A stretch of 64,000 nucleotides of DNA. Source: Pseudomonas sp. LBUM920. GTDB taxonomy: Bacteria > Pseudomonadota > Gammaproteobacteria > Pseudomonadales > Pseudomonadaceae. The notes under the pieces are model-generated. The model did not search any database. It was not told where the DNA came from and saw only the letters and a program-made list of their open reading frames with translations. This document shows positions 8,438 through 16,914 of the stretch, piece by piece. Position 1 is the first letter of the stretch. Each line of letters starts with the position of its first letter. The stretch is from NCBI RefSeq assembly GCF_003852315.1, contig NZ_CP027762.1, positions 3,577,501 to 3,641,500 of the forward strand, given 5' to 3'. The position numbers were made by a program, and so were the translations under genes.

Positions 8438-8759
8438 AAACCTGCGGTTAATAGTAGCGATCGGGCTTGCCCGCGTTGGGGCGCGAAGCGGCCCTGAAAC
8501 CTGACGACTCAATTTGTCTGGAGAAGCGCGGTGACTGTTCTGGGGCTGCTGCGCAGCCCAACGCGGGGCAAGCCCGCTCGCCATAACTAGCCAGCGCCCA
8601 GCTTGGAAATAATCCCGCTTCTCCTGTCACGACACAGAACCCATGTGGGAGCGGGCTTGCCCGCGAATGCGGTGGGTCAGCGCCCAATCAGTCGGCTGGC
8701 ACACAGCCTTCGCGAGCAAGCCCGCTCCCACATCGAGTAGTCGCTGTCTTCCAGATGAA

Positions 8760-8833
8760 GAAATAAGGGTCAGACCACGGTTAATGCGAGAACCGGGGTC
8801 TTGCTAGAACCGGGGTCTGACCCCGCCTCTGCG
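8760..8833 (+). repeat. GGGTCAGACC hairpin repeat, copy 4 (with internal duplication)
   Basis: Same unit, but the AACCGGGGTC part of the right arm is duplicated (AACCGGGGTC-TTGCTAG-AACCGGGGTC), adding 17 bp. Confidence 0.85.
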
Positions 8834-8919
8834 CGGTGGGTCAGCGCCTAATCAGCCGGCTGGCACACCGCCTTCGCGGGCAAGCCCGCTCCCACATCGA
8901 GTAGTCGCTGTTTTCCAGA

Positions 8920-8983
8920 TCAGTGTTCGAGGGCATACCGCCGGCAATGGTTGAGATAACCCTGCTCATGACTCCCCACCAAC
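8920..8983 (-). pseudogene. Duplicated 3' end of the DUF2252 gene
   Basis: About 60 bp repeat the last codons of the DUF2252 gene (genuine copy at about 9203-9266) with one mismatch. Read on the minus strand they encode the same C-terminal residues, EQGYLNHCRRYALEH. The copy lies 283 bp from the original. A shorter copy (GAGGGCATACCGCCGGCAAT) begins near 8345. They look like by-products of the local amplification, not functional genes. Confidence 0.85.
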
Positions 8984-8986
8984 AGG

Positions 8987-9043
8987 GAAATAAGGGTCAG
9001 ACCACGGTTAATGCTAGAACCGGGGCCTGACCCCGCCTCTGTG
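8987..9043 (+). repeat. GGGTCAGACC hairpin repeat, copy 5
   Basis: Same 57-bp unit with two substitutions (GGGGCCTGACCCC in the right arm and TCTGTG at the end). It is fused directly to the duplicated DUF2252 tail. Confidence 0.85.
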
Positions 9044-9202
9044 CTCAGCTTGGAAATAACCCCGCTTCTCCTGTCACGACACAGAACCCATGTGGGAGCG
9101 GGCTTGCCCGCGAAGGCGGTGGGTCAGCGCCGAATCAGCCGGCTGGCACACAGCCTTCGCGAGCAAGCCCGCTCCCACATGGAGTAGTCGCTGTTTTCCA
9201 GA

Positions 9203-10387
9203 TCAGTGCTCGAGGGCATACCGCCGGCAATGGTTGAGATAACCCTGCTCATGACTCCCCACCAACTGCACCACACTGGTCCATAACCATGACGGCGCAT
9301 CCAACTGTTTGGAGCGGTTTTCCTGCAGCACCGCCATCCACTGCTTGCGCGTGTCACGGTCCATCTGCCGGGCATGGGCGATGCCGACCACGCGGGCCAG
9401 GTAACCGGCGGCGTGCATGGCGTCGGTTTCGCTGAGTTCATCCAGTTCCAGCTTCATGTCCTGGGGCAGCAACTCACGGATAAAAAACCCATGATCGAGA
9501 AAACGCGTCGCCAGCATGCGTTCTCCGAGGCCCGGTGACAGCTGACGCGCGCCCTCCACCACCCGCCGCCCATTGTCGCGGGGCATCTTCGCGCGCGGTG
9601 TACGCGGTGCAGCCGCGCCAACCGCCTCCTTGATATCGATCAGGCAATATTCCTGATCATCCTTGTCACCAACGCCCAGCAGTGCTGCATAGCGCAGCAA
9701 GCCGAGGGAACTGCAGCCCTTGACCCAATAGGCTGAGTCCAGCAGTTCGACCTTGGCGTCTTTGGGCCGGCCTTTGAGCGAGGTGACCAACTGGTGGATT
9801 TCATCCGAGGCGCAGAGGGTTTGCAGGGCGCCCTTTTCGGCCCGCGACAAAGCCCAGAAGTGCTTGCCCAGTGGAATCGTCGGCCGCACGTTTTCAATAC
9901 GTTCACGCGCCAGGTTTTTCCAGGTGCGCTCCACCGCGCTGCGCATGCCGGCCTTGACCTGGGAGGGGCGTGGCGGTGCTTCGTCGGGCTTGTCTTTGAA
10001 GGCTTGTTCGTAGCCGCCGATCATCTCTTCGAGCATGCGCGCGGTGGTCACCCCCGGCAGGTCCGAGCCGCGGGCGGCGGTGGCCAACGACAAGGCCAGG
10101 CGCACCAGGTCGTGCGCCGGATTGCCGATCACGGTCTGGTCAAGGTCGCGGATGTGCATGTCGATACGGCCCTTGATATCGCCGGTCGGGCCCAGATTGC
10201 CTGCGTGGCAGTCGCCGCAAATCCAAATCGCCGGACCATGCGGCAAGCGACGACCGGGCTGGCTGTGCAGCCATTCATAAAACTGCACCGTGCTGCCGCG
10301 CACATAGGCGTGGGCAGAGCGCGCCATTTTCAAATTGCGCAGTTGCGTGAGGTGGGGCATGCGGTCGGCGGGGCGCGGGGTCTTCAT
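9203..10387 (-). CDS. DUF2252 family protein (kinase-like fold, function unknown)
   Basis: A 394-aa protein of the DUF2252 family. Characteristic segments are RMPHLTQLRNLKMARSAHAY and GPAIWICGDCHAGNLG early, then HIRDLDQTVIGNPAHDLVRLA with the acidic DLDQ, and a C-terminal region with GYLARVVGIAHARQMDRDT. The family has a protein-kinase/aminoglycoside-phosphotransferase-like fold, the HAGN and DLDQ motifs echoing the catalytic and metal-binding loops. Real substrates are not established. The ATG at 10387 is followed by a second possible start (MPHLTQ) ten codons in. Its 3' end has been copied into the adjoining repeat array, so it abuts an unstable region. Confidence 0.85.
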   Translation of the reverse strand: MKTPRPADRMPHLTQLRNLKMARSAHAYVRGSTVQFYEWLHSQPGRRLPHGPAIWICGDCHAGNLGPTGDIKGRIDMHIRDLDQTVIGNPAHDLVRLALSLATAARGSDLPGVTTARMLEEMIGGYEQAFKDKPDEAPPRPSQVKAGMRSAVERTWKNLARERIENVRPTIPLGKHFWALSRAEKGALQTLCASDEIHQLVTSLKGRPKDAKVELLDSAYWVKGCSSLGLLRYAALLGVGDKDDQEYCLIDIKEAVGAAAPRTPRAKMPRDNGRRVVEGARQLSPGLGERMLATRFLDHGFFIRELLPQDMKLELDELSETDAMHAAGYLARVVGIAHARQMDRDTRKQWMAVLQENRSKQLDAPSWLWTSVVQLVGSHEQGYLNHCRRYALEH

Positions 10388-10462
10388 GGATGAACTCAGT
10401 GCGGGAGATACAGTAGAGCTTCGCCGCCAAGAGATGTTTCATTTTGTTTCAAGATAGTGGCA

Positions 10463-11353
10463 TTAAGACAGTTTTCCCGGCTGTGCACACACGTCCTGCA
10501 GCCACGCCTTGAACGCCAGCATCGCCGAGGTTTCGGCCCGCGACTGCAAGCGCGTCAGCCAATAACTGCCGGTGGTGATGCCGATGTCGAACGGCTGGCG
10601 GATCACATCGCTTTCCAGTTGCCGCGAAAACATCATCGCCGGCGCCAGCGCAACGCCGATGCCTTGCAGCGCCGCCTCCATCATTGCCAGTGAAGAGTCG
10701 AACACAATGCTGCGCGGTATCAGGGTATCGGCGGGCAAACCGGCGGCCTGGAGCCACAGGCTCCATTCATCGGCGCGGTAGGAGCGCAGCAAGGTGTGTT
10801 TCAACAAATCGACGGGCGTGCGCAACTGCTCGGCAATGCTTGGCGTACACAGCACGGTCAACGGCGCCGCCAGCAGCTCGCAGGCGTCGGTGCCGTGCCA
10901 GGCGCCGGCACCAAAGCGGACCGCGTAATCCAGGCCTTCGGCGGCCACGTCGACGCGGTTATTGTGGGTGGACAGGCGCAGGTCGATAAACGGGTAGCGC
11001 GCGTGGAAGTCCGGCAAGCGTGGCAGCAACCAGCCCACGGTAAAGGTGCCGACGGCCCCCACCGTGAGCACTTCGCGGTAATGTCCGCCTTCGAACTGGC
11101 TGAGGGTCTGGGCAATACGATCAAACGACTCACGCACCACCGGCAGCAACGTTTCGCCTTCACGGGTCAGCATCAAGCCGCGTGGCAGGCGCTTGAACAA
11201 GACTACATTGAGTTGGACCTCCAGGCTTTTGACTTGGTGACTGACCGCCGCCTGGGTCACGCACAGCTCAATGGCCGCGCGAGTAAAACTCAAATGGCGG
11301 GCCGACGCCTCGAAGGCGCGCAAGGCATTGAGCGGCAGATGGGAACGCAGCAT
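10463..11353 (-). CDS. ampR: LysR-type beta-lactamase regulator AmpR
   Basis: A 296-aa LysR protein that reads like Pseudomonas AmpR throughout: the opening LPLNALRAFEASARHLSFTR with the HTH (CVTQAAVSHQVKSLE), then LTVGAVGTFTVGWLLPRL, LRLSTHNNRVDVAAEGLDYA and LLRSYRADEW, and SSLAMMEAALQGIGVALAP. AmpR binds between itself and ampC. It represses with UDP-MurNAc-pentapeptide and activates when cell-wall-damage muropeptides accumulate. It is divergent from a class C beta-lactamase with 128 bp between the start codons, the classical arrangement. I did not identify an exact AmpR box. Confidence 0.95.
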   Translation of the reverse strand: MLRSHLPLNALRAFEASARHLSFTRAAIELCVTQAAVSHQVKSLEVQLNVVLFKRLPRGLMLTREGETLLPVVRESFDRIAQTLSQFEGGHYREVLTVGAVGTFTVGWLLPRLPDFHARYPFIDLRLSTHNNRVDVAAEGLDYAVRFGAGAWHGTDACELLAAPLTVLCTPSIAEQLRTPVDLLKHTLLRSYRADEWSLWLQAAGLPADTLIPRSIVFDSSLAMMEAALQGIGVALAPAMMFSRQLESDVIRQPFDIGITTGSYWLTRLQSRAETSAMLAFKAWLQDVCAQPGKLS

Positions 11354-11481
11354 GCTTGACCCCAGATTTTCTAATGGCTGGTGCGAGATATCATCGGTTG
11401 TTCGCAGTGGGCAAACTGCCTACATTTGCGGCGCCTGCGCAGGCTATCTATTCAATCGATCATTCTCATGGAAGCCACATC

Positions 11482-12636
11482 ATGCCCCAACTGTTTCTGT
11501 TTGGAGTGCGTAATTTAACCGCGCTGGCCGTCTTGGCGGCGGCCGGCAACTGCCTCGCCGCCACCGACCTGCAGGCCTTGGTAGATGCCAACGTAAAGCC
11601 GTTGATGCAACAACAGGCCATTCCGGGCCTGGCGGTCGCCGTGGTCCAGGACGGCAAGGTGCAATACTTTAACTACGGCACTGCATCAAAGGAATCCAAG
11701 CAGCCGGTCAGCGAAAACACCCTGTTTGAAGTCGGCTCGGTGAGTAAAACCTTCACCGCCACCCTCGGCGGCTACGCCCAGGCGACCGGCAAGCTCAAGC
11801 TCTCGGACACCGCCAGCCAGCACCTGCCGGCATTGGCCGGCAGCGCCTTCGACAAGATCAGCCTGCTGCAACTGGCAACCTACACCCCCGGCGGCCTGCC
11901 CCTGCAATTTCCCGACGCTGCCGACAGCGCCGAGGCCATGCTCGGCTACTTTCAGCACTGGAAGCCCACTTACGCACCGGGCGCACAACGCCTGTATTCC
12001 AACCCAAGCATCGGGCTGTTCGGCTATCTGGCGGCGCAAAGCCTGGGCCAGCCGTTCAACGTGGCCATGGAAAAAACCCTGCTGCCCAAGCTGGGCTTGA
12101 CCAACACCCACATAAGCGTGCCCGCCGACAAATCCAGCCTGTACGCCCAAGGTTATGACAAGAACCTGAAGCCCATACGCGTCAGCCCCGGCGCGCTGGA
12201 CAGCGAAGCCTACGGCATCAAGACCAGCGCCCAGGACCTGGCTCACTACATGATGGTGAACATGCACCCGCAAACCCTGGAAAAACCCCTGCAACAGGCG
12301 ATTGCCACCACCCACGCGGGCTATTACACCGTGAACGGCATGACCCAGGGCCTGGGCTGGGAGCGCTACCCTTACCCGGTCACGCTGCAAGCCTTGCTGG
12401 AGGGCAACTCCACGCCTATGGCGATGGAGCCCCACACGGTCAACTGGCTGACGCCCGCACAGCCGCAACCGGCCAACGTGCTGTACAACAAAACCGGCTC
12501 GACCGGCGGTTTCGGGGCGTACGTGGTGTACGTGCCGAGCAAGGACATGGGCGTGGTGATGCTGGCGAACAAGAATTACCCCAACGCTGAACGAGTCAAA
12601 GTGGCACACGCGATCTTGAGTGCGATAGATCACTAA
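11482..12636 (+). CDS. ampC: Class C beta-lactamase AmpC
   Basis: A 384-aa precursor with a signal peptide (NLTALAVLAAAGNCLA, cleavage probably around residue 26). All three active-site motifs are present: S86-V-S-K89 (nucleophile serine), Y172-S-N174 and K337-T-G339. The enzyme hydrolyses cephalosporins and penicillins in the periplasm. The length is typical of chromosomal Pseudomonas AmpC. I chose the ATG at 11482 because the signal peptide follows directly; an upstream in-frame ATG at 11356 would overlap the regulatory region. Expression should be inducible through the divergent ampR. Confidence 0.96.
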   Translation: MPQLFLFGVRNLTALAVLAAAGNCLAATDLQALVDANVKPLMQQQAIPGLAVAVVQDGKVQYFNYGTASKESKQPVSENTLFEVGSVSKTFTATLGGYAQATGKLKLSDTASQHLPALAGSAFDKISLLQLATYTPGGLPLQFPDAADSAEAMLGYFQHWKPTYAPGAQRLYSNPSIGLFGYLAAQSLGQPFNVAMEKTLLPKLGLTNTHISVPADKSSLYAQGYDKNLKPIRVSPGALDSEAYGIKTSAQDLAHYMMVNMHPQTLEKPLQQAIATTHAGYYTVNGMTQGLGWERYPYPVTLQALLEGNSTPMAMEPHTVNWLTPAQPQPANVLYNKTGSTGGFGAYVVYVPSKDMGVVMLANKNYPNAERVKVAHAILSAIDH

Positions 12637-12653
12637 GGCCTCGAACATCAACT

Positions 12654-12742
12654 GTGGGAGCGGGCTTGCTCGCGAAGGCGCAGTGTCAGTCGGTGAAAAT
12701 GTTGCCTGACACACCGCTTTCGCGAGCAAGCCCGCGTCCACA
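12654..12742. repeat. REPIN between convergent ampC and TRAP genes
   Basis: Two inverted REP arms (GTGGGAGCGGGCTTGCTCGC and its partner ending AGCAAGCCCGCGTCCAC) lie around a short centre. The right arm carries one change (CGCGTCC for CGCTCC). Confidence 0.9.
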
Positions 12743-12754
12743 TTTTTGACCGTG

Positions 12755-14035
12755 CTACATCCCCAACCAGTGCGGCAGCGCCAGCGAGATAAACGGCAAG
12801 TAAGTCACCATGATCAGGAACACCAGCAAGATCATCAGCCACGGCAATGCCGCGCGGATGGTCTGCCCCAAGGTCAGGCCAGTCACCGCCGAGGTCACGA
12901 ACAGGTTCAACCCCACGGGCGGGTGCACCAGGCCGATTTCCATATTCACCACCATCACAATCCCCAGGTGAATCGGGTCGATGCCCAACTTCATGGCAAT
13001 CGGGAAGAAGATCGGCGCCAGGATCAACACAATGGCCGACGGCTCCATAAAGCTGCCCGCCACCAGCAACACGATATTGACCATGATCAGAAAGCCGATC
13101 GGCGTGAGGCCTTCAGAGATCACCCAGGCCGTGATTTCCTGTGGGATCTGTTCAGTGGTCAGCACGTGGGCGAACAGCATGGCGTTGGCGATGATAAACA
13201 TCAGCATGATCGCCAGGCGCCCGGACTCCAGCAACACCTTGGGGCAGTCACGCAACTTCATGTCCTTGTAGATGAACAAGGCCACGAACGCCGAGTACAC
13301 CGCCGCCACCGCTGCGGCTTCGGTCGGGGTGAACATGCCGCTGTAAATGCCGCCGAGGATGATCACCAGCAACAGCAAGCCCCAGAAGGCGCGACGCGCA
13401 CAGGTCAGCCATTCACGAAAGGTGGCACGCGGTTGAGCCGGCAGCTTCTTGATGCGCGCGACGATGTAGATCGCGACCATCAACATCAAGCCCAGCAGCA
13501 AGCCTGGAATGACACCGGCCATAAACAGCTTGCCCACCGAGGTTTCGGTGGCCGCCGAGTACACCACCATCACTATCGAGGGCGGAATCAGAATGCCCAG
13601 GGTGCCGGCATTGCAGATGATCCCCGCGCCGAATTCCTTCGGGTAACCGGAGCGCACCATGCCCGCCACGGCAATCGAACCCACCGCTGCCACCGTCGCC
13701 GGCGATGAGCCCGACAGCGCGGCAAACAGCATGCACGCCAACACCGCCGCAATCGCCAGGCCGCCACGGATGTGGCCGACACAGGCGTTGGCAAAGTCGA
13801 TCAAGCGCTGCGCCACGCCGCCGGTGGTCATGAACGCACCGGACAGCAGGAAGAACGGAATCGCCAGAAAGGTGTAGGCGTCGGAGGTTTCAAACAGCTT
13901 GATCGCCAGCGAACTCACCGAGTCCTGGCTGAACATCAAAATCGACACCGCGCCGGACAGCCCGAGGGAAATCGCAATCGGCACGCCCAGGAACATGAAC
14001 ACAAACAACAGCAAAAACAGACAGAGCACGGCCAT
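12755..14035 (-). CDS. TRAP transporter large permease (DctM type), itaconate cluster
   Basis: A 426-aa polytopic membrane protein of the DctM family, with about 12 hydrophobic helices. Recognisable parts are the opening FLLLFVFMFLGVPIAISLGL, the LSGSSPATVAAVGSIAV loop, GTLGILIPPSIVMVVY and the C-terminal MEIGLVHPPVGLNLFV. It forms the sodium-driven transport channel with the DctQ protein. Its ATG shares one base with the DctQ stop (TGATG), so the two are translationally coupled. By gene order it matches the TRAP system of the P. aeruginosa itaconate locus (PA0886), so itaconate or a related C5-dicarboxylate is the probable substrate. Confidence 0.93.
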   Translation of the reverse strand: MAVLCLFLLLFVFMFLGVPIAISLGLSGAVSILMFSQDSVSSLAIKLFETSDAYTFLAIPFFLLSGAFMTTGGVAQRLIDFANACVGHIRGGLAIAAVLACMLFAALSGSSPATVAAVGSIAVAGMVRSGYPKEFGAGIICNAGTLGILIPPSIVMVVYSAATETSVGKLFMAGVIPGLLLGLMLMVAIYIVARIKKLPAQPRATFREWLTCARRAFWGLLLLVIILGGIYSGMFTPTEAAAVAAVYSAFVALFIYKDMKLRDCPKVLLESGRLAIMLMFIIANAMLFAHVLTTEQIPQEITAWVISEGLTPIGFLIMVNIVLLVAGSFMEPSAIVLILAPIFFPIAMKLGIDPIHLGIVMVVNMEIGLVHPPVGLNLFVTSAVTGLTLGQTIRAALPWLMILLVFLIMVTYLPFISLALPHWLGM

Positions 14036-14667
14036 CAGTGACGCTCCTCATGGCTGCCGGCCAACTTGCTGGCCTCGCCGGCCTCGTCGGCAAGGCCCAA
14101 CCCGACCTGACGGTGGGTGAAAATGCGGTAGAAAATTTCCAGGTAGCGGATGAACACCAGGGCAAAACCAATCGGCACGATGATCACTATATCGCCGACG
14201 TCCACGCCGTATTGGTCCAGGTCTTCGGCGCCAATATGGGCGCTCATCACCGCGCTCACCCACTTGTAGCTGGCGACCATGAACAGCCCGGCGTAGGCCA
14301 GGCAGCACAGGCACGCGAGCATGCCGAGCAAGCGTTGCACCGGGCGCCTGGTCAGCTTGACCAGCGCGTCCACGCCAAGGTGGCCGGCAGTGCGCACACC
14401 GTAGGAGATGCCGAAGAAAATCAACCAGCCGAACATGGCCTTGGTCAGCGCCACGCTCCAGGTCATGTCCTGGGCCCAGGTCATGGTGTGATCGCCCAGG
14501 GCATTGAAGAAATTGCTGCTCCACGCCCACTTGTCCGCCAGGGAAAAGAACAGCGTGTAGATGTTGTTGAGCATGACGTAGATAAATGTCACCAGGGTCA
14601 TGGCGGCCAGCAGGAAGGCGATAAAACCTTCCTCCAGGTGCTCCCAGACGCGCCTTAGCGTTTGCAT
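14035..14667 (-). CDS. TRAP transporter small permease (DctQ type)
   Basis: A 210-aa protein with four predicted transmembrane helices (about residues 17-45, 75-95, 112-135 and 155-175), including WSVALTKAMFGWLIFFGISYG and GDIVIIVPIGFALVFIRYLE. DctQ proteins pair with the large DctM permease and help dock the periplasmic binding protein. Its stop overlaps the DctM start by one base. It is separated from the upstream binding-protein gene by 193 bp containing a degenerate REPIN, so it may be expressed less strongly than the binding protein. Confidence 0.9.
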   Translation of the reverse strand: MQTLRRVWEHLEEGFIAFLLAAMTLVTFIYVMLNNIYTLFFSLADKWAWSSNFFNALGDHTMTWAQDMTWSVALTKAMFGWLIFFGISYGVRTAGHLGVDALVKLTRRPVQRLLGMLACLCCLAYAGLFMVASYKWVSAVMSAHIGAEDLDQYGVDVGDIVIIVPIGFALVFIRYLEIFYRIFTHRQVGLGLADEAGEASKLAGSHEERH

Positions 14668-14735
14668 GGCAAAACCTCGCGAAGCGGGAATGATGTCGGG
14701 GTGGAAACCGGATCAACAGGTGTGAGCGAACCACT

Positions 14736-14822
14736 GTGGGAGCCGGGCTTGCCCGCGATGGGATCAACCCGGTTCCACAGATACACCGAGTCGCCTGCAT
14801 CGCAGGTAAGCCAGCGCCCACA
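14736..14822. repeat. Degenerate REPIN inside the TRAP transporter operon
   Basis: GTGGGAGCCGGGCTTGCC at the left pairs with an altered right arm (CGCAGGTAAGCCAGCGCCCAC). It sits between the binding-protein and small-permease genes, where a stable stem could protect the upstream mRNA end or reduce read-through. Confidence 0.8.
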
Positions 14823-14860
14823 TAAAGCCGTTTCCACAGTAGGTTGGGGTGTTCGCCCAA

Positions 14861-15844
14861 CTACTGGTTGGACGCGTCCGCCGCCTTGATCAGGTCAGCG
14901 CCAATCTCACCCTCAAACTTCTGCCACACCGGGCGCATGGCTTCGCGCCAGAGCTGGCGTTGCTCGGGGGTCAGTTCGATGATTTCGCTGGTCTTGGCGT
15001 CGATGATCTTCTGCTTGGCCGACTGGTTCAGCGCCTCGGCCTGCTTGTTCACCTCCACAGTGACCTCAAGCATGATCTGGTCCAGGGTGGCGCGGATGTC
15101 CGGCGGCAGGCCGTTCCAGAACGTGGCGTTGGTGATCACCATGTAATCGATCAGGCCGTGGTTGGACTCGGTGAAGTACTTCTGCACCTCGTTGACCTTC
15201 TGGCTTTCATAGTTCGACCAGGTGTTCTCGGTGCCATTGACGGTGCCGGTCTGCAGGCCTTGGTAGACCTCGGCAAAGCTCATCTTGCGCGGGTTGGCGC
15301 GGATCGCCTTGAACTGCTCCTCAAGCACGCTGGAAGCCTGCACGCGGAACTTCAGGCCACGGGCGTCCTTGGGTTCGTGCAGGGCTTTGTTTGAGGACAG
15401 TTGCTTGAGGCCGTTGTGCCAATACGCCAGGCCGAGGATGTTCTTGTCCTGCATCGAGGTCAGCAGATCCTTGCCCTGGGCGGCCTGGAAGCGGTCGACG
15501 GCGGCCAGGTCGTTGAACAAAAACGGCAGGTCGTAAATCTGCACTTGCTTGGTGTACTGCTCGAACTTGGCCAGGGACGGCGCCAGCATCTGCACGTCGC
15601 CCAGCAACAGCGCTTCCATCTCCTTGCCATCGCCGAACAGCGACGAGTTGGGGTACACCTCAACCTTGACGCGGCCCGGCAGGCGCTCTTCGGCGAGCTT
15701 CTTGAACAGCAGCGCGCCCTGGCCTTTGGGGGTGTTTTCGGCGACCACGTGGGCGAACTTGATCACAATCGGGTCCGCCGCCTGGGCCAGGCCCGCGGCA
15801 AACAAAGTGGCGGCGCACAGCAGCGCCCGAGAAAGCTTGAGCAT
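14861..15844 (-). CDS. TRAP transporter substrate-binding protein (DctP type)
   Basis: A 327-aa periplasmic protein with a signal peptide (SRALLCAATLFAAGLAQA). It has the DctP signature: IKFAHVVAENTPKGQGALLF, the VEVYPNSSLFGDG segment, LKFRVQASSVLEEQF containing the conserved arginine that binds the substrate carboxylate, and EVYQGLQTGTVNGTENTWSN. The ATG at 15844 has AAGGTGA seven bases upstream; a TTG at 15850 is a weaker option. It heads the transporter genes. A 21-bp palindrome shared with the catabolic operon lies 83 bp upstream, so it probably has its own itaconate-responsive promoter. Confidence 0.93.
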   Translation of the reverse strand: MLKLSRALLCAATLFAAGLAQAADPIVIKFAHVVAENTPKGQGALLFKKLAEERLPGRVKVEVYPNSSLFGDGKEMEALLLGDVQMLAPSLAKFEQYTKQVQIYDLPFLFNDLAAVDRFQAAQGKDLLTSMQDKNILGLAYWHNGLKQLSSNKALHEPKDARGLKFRVQASSVLEEQFKAIRANPRKMSFAEVYQGLQTGTVNGTENTWSNYESQKVNEVQKYFTESNHGLIDYMVITNATFWNGLPPDIRATLDQIMLEVTVEVNKQAEALNQSAKQKIIDAKTSEIIELTPEQRQLWREAMRPVWQKFEGEIGADLIKAADASNQ

Positions 15845-15926
15845 GGACAATCACCTTCTTATTGTTGTGTTGTAGGGCAAGGTGCCTGATGTCACGTGTG
15901 TAGTGAATTTCGAATTTTAGATACCT

Positions 15927-15947
15927 GCGTTCGGCTAGGACGAACGC
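15927..15947 (-). promoter_or_regulatory. Candidate LysR operator upstream of the TRAP genes
   Basis: GCGTTC-N9-GAACGC palindrome, followed by CGA on its right. The identical arms and much of the flanking DNA recur at 21574-21594 upstream of the catabolic operon. The spacing is right for a LysR T-N11-A type site; the likely binder is the LysR protein encoded at 21747-22637. Confidence 0.65.
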
Positions 15948-15974
15948 CGATGTTCAGAACAGTGAAGATCAAGT

Positions 15975-16062
15975 GTGGGAGCTGGCTTGCCTGCGATAGC
16001 GGTGTGTCAGGCAGTAGATTTGTTAGCTGAGCCACCGCAATCGCAGGCAAGCCCGCTCCCAC
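15975..16062. repeat. REPIN between lyase and TRAP genes
   Basis: Left arm GTGGGAGCTGGCTTGCCTGCG, right arm CGCAGGCAAGCCCGCTCCCAC; complete inverted pair. It separates the catabolic genes from the transporter promoter and may block read-through. Confidence 0.9.
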
Positions 16063-16083
16063 ATTTTGATTCGGTTTCGTCAG

Positions 16084-16899
16084 TCAGCGTCGGGCCGCCA
16101 GCAACCTCTGTGCGCGCAGCAGCACCGGCGCATCCACCATCTGCCCATCAATCTGATAGGCCCCTGCCCCGTGCGCGCCGGCATCCACTACGCGTTTGGC
16201 CCACGCCAGGTCTTCAGCACTCGGCGCCAGGGCCGCGTGGATCACCGCCACCTGCTTGGGGTGAATACACAACGCGCCGGCAAAGCCCATCTCGTAGGCG
16301 TGCCGGATCGAACGCCGTAAACCTTCCGGGTCATCGATAGCCGGGTGCACGCCATCCAGCGGCGCAACCAGGCCTGCCGCACGCGAATGCACGATCAACG
16401 CCAGGCGTGCCTGGTCGAGGGCGAACTGTGCGGCCGCGGAATGGCTGCTCAGGTTCAAGTCCAGCGCCAGGTCCAGGCCCCCAAACGACAGGCGCTCCAC
16501 CTGCGGCGCACGAGCGATTTCAGCCACCGCCAACAACCCCCGCGCACTTTCGATAATCGGCCAGATCAGTTTGCCGGTGGCCGCGACCACGGCGACCTGC
16601 GCCGCGCTCTCGACCTTGGGCAGCAGCACGCCTGCCACATTTGCATGGGCTTTGCAGAACGCCACGTCCGCAACATGCTCGGCATGCTCCGGCGCGTTGA
16701 TACGCACCCACACCTGGGCCTGAAGATGGCCTTGCAGAAACGCCCCGAGGTTATCCCGCGCCTGGCGTTTGAGCGGTTCTTCGACCGCGTCTTCAAAATC
16801 GACAATCACCGCATCGGCGCCACTGGCCAACGCTTTGGCAAACCGCTCCGGGCGACTGCCGGGCACAAACAAGGCCGAACGAACCAAAGGCTTTGGCAT
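16084..16899 (-). CDS. ccl: (S)-citramalyl-CoA lyase (HpcH/HpaI, CitE-like)
   Basis: A 271-aa CitE-like lyase. Key segments are RSALFVPGSRPERFAKALAS, VIVDFEDAVEE (metal-binding acidic residues), VRINAPE (substrate arginine), LLPKVESAAQ (conserved Glu) and a C-terminal GFAGALCIHPKQVAVI. Such enzymes use Mg2+ to cleave citramalyl-CoA to acetyl-CoA and pyruvate. The neighbouring CoA-transferase and hydratase make this the third step of itaconate breakdown, matching PA0883 in P. aeruginosa. Start: ATG at 16899 with AAGGAA upstream. It follows the CoA-transferase gene after 15 bp. Confidence 0.88.
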   Translation of the reverse strand: MPKPLVRSALFVPGSRPERFAKALASGADAVIVDFEDAVEEPLKRQARDNLGAFLQGHLQAQVWVRINAPEHAEHVADVAFCKAHANVAGVLLPKVESAAQVAVVAATGKLIWPIIESARGLLAVAEIARAPQVERLSFGGLDLALDLNLSSHSAAAQFALDQARLALIVHSRAAGLVAPLDGVHPAIDDPEGLRRSIRHAYEMGFAGALCIHPKQVAVIHAALAPSAEDLAWAKRVVDAGAHGAGAYQIDGQMVDAPVLLRAQRLLAARR

Positions 16900-16914
16900 C
16901 ACTTGAATTCCTTA

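Larger units (their letters stand above)
7845..9202. repeat. Composite intergenic repeat region (REPINs, GGGTCAGACC hairpins, duplicated gene tail)
   Basis: This 1.36-kb gap between convergent genes is built almost wholly of repeats. It holds full REPINs at 8233-8319, 8645-8731 and 9092-9178 and a half-REPIN ending near 8895. It also has five copies of a 57-bp hairpin unit (listed separately), four copies of a block with CTTCTCCTGTCACGACACAG (starting near 7912, 8207, 8619 and 9066) and two copies of an approximately 108-bp block (8012-8120 and 8476-8583). Pieces of the 3' end of the DUF2252 gene recur at about 8341-8377 and 8920-8983. I see no credible gene in it. Confidence 0.9.

Noticed and set aside
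7939..8687. Several short open frames in the composite repeat region
   Set aside because: They translate REP and hairpin repeats and fragments of the DUF2252 tail.
11354..11481. An exact AmpR box between ampR and ampC
   Set aside because: I could not find a sequence close enough to the published box by eye, so only the gene arrangement is claimed.
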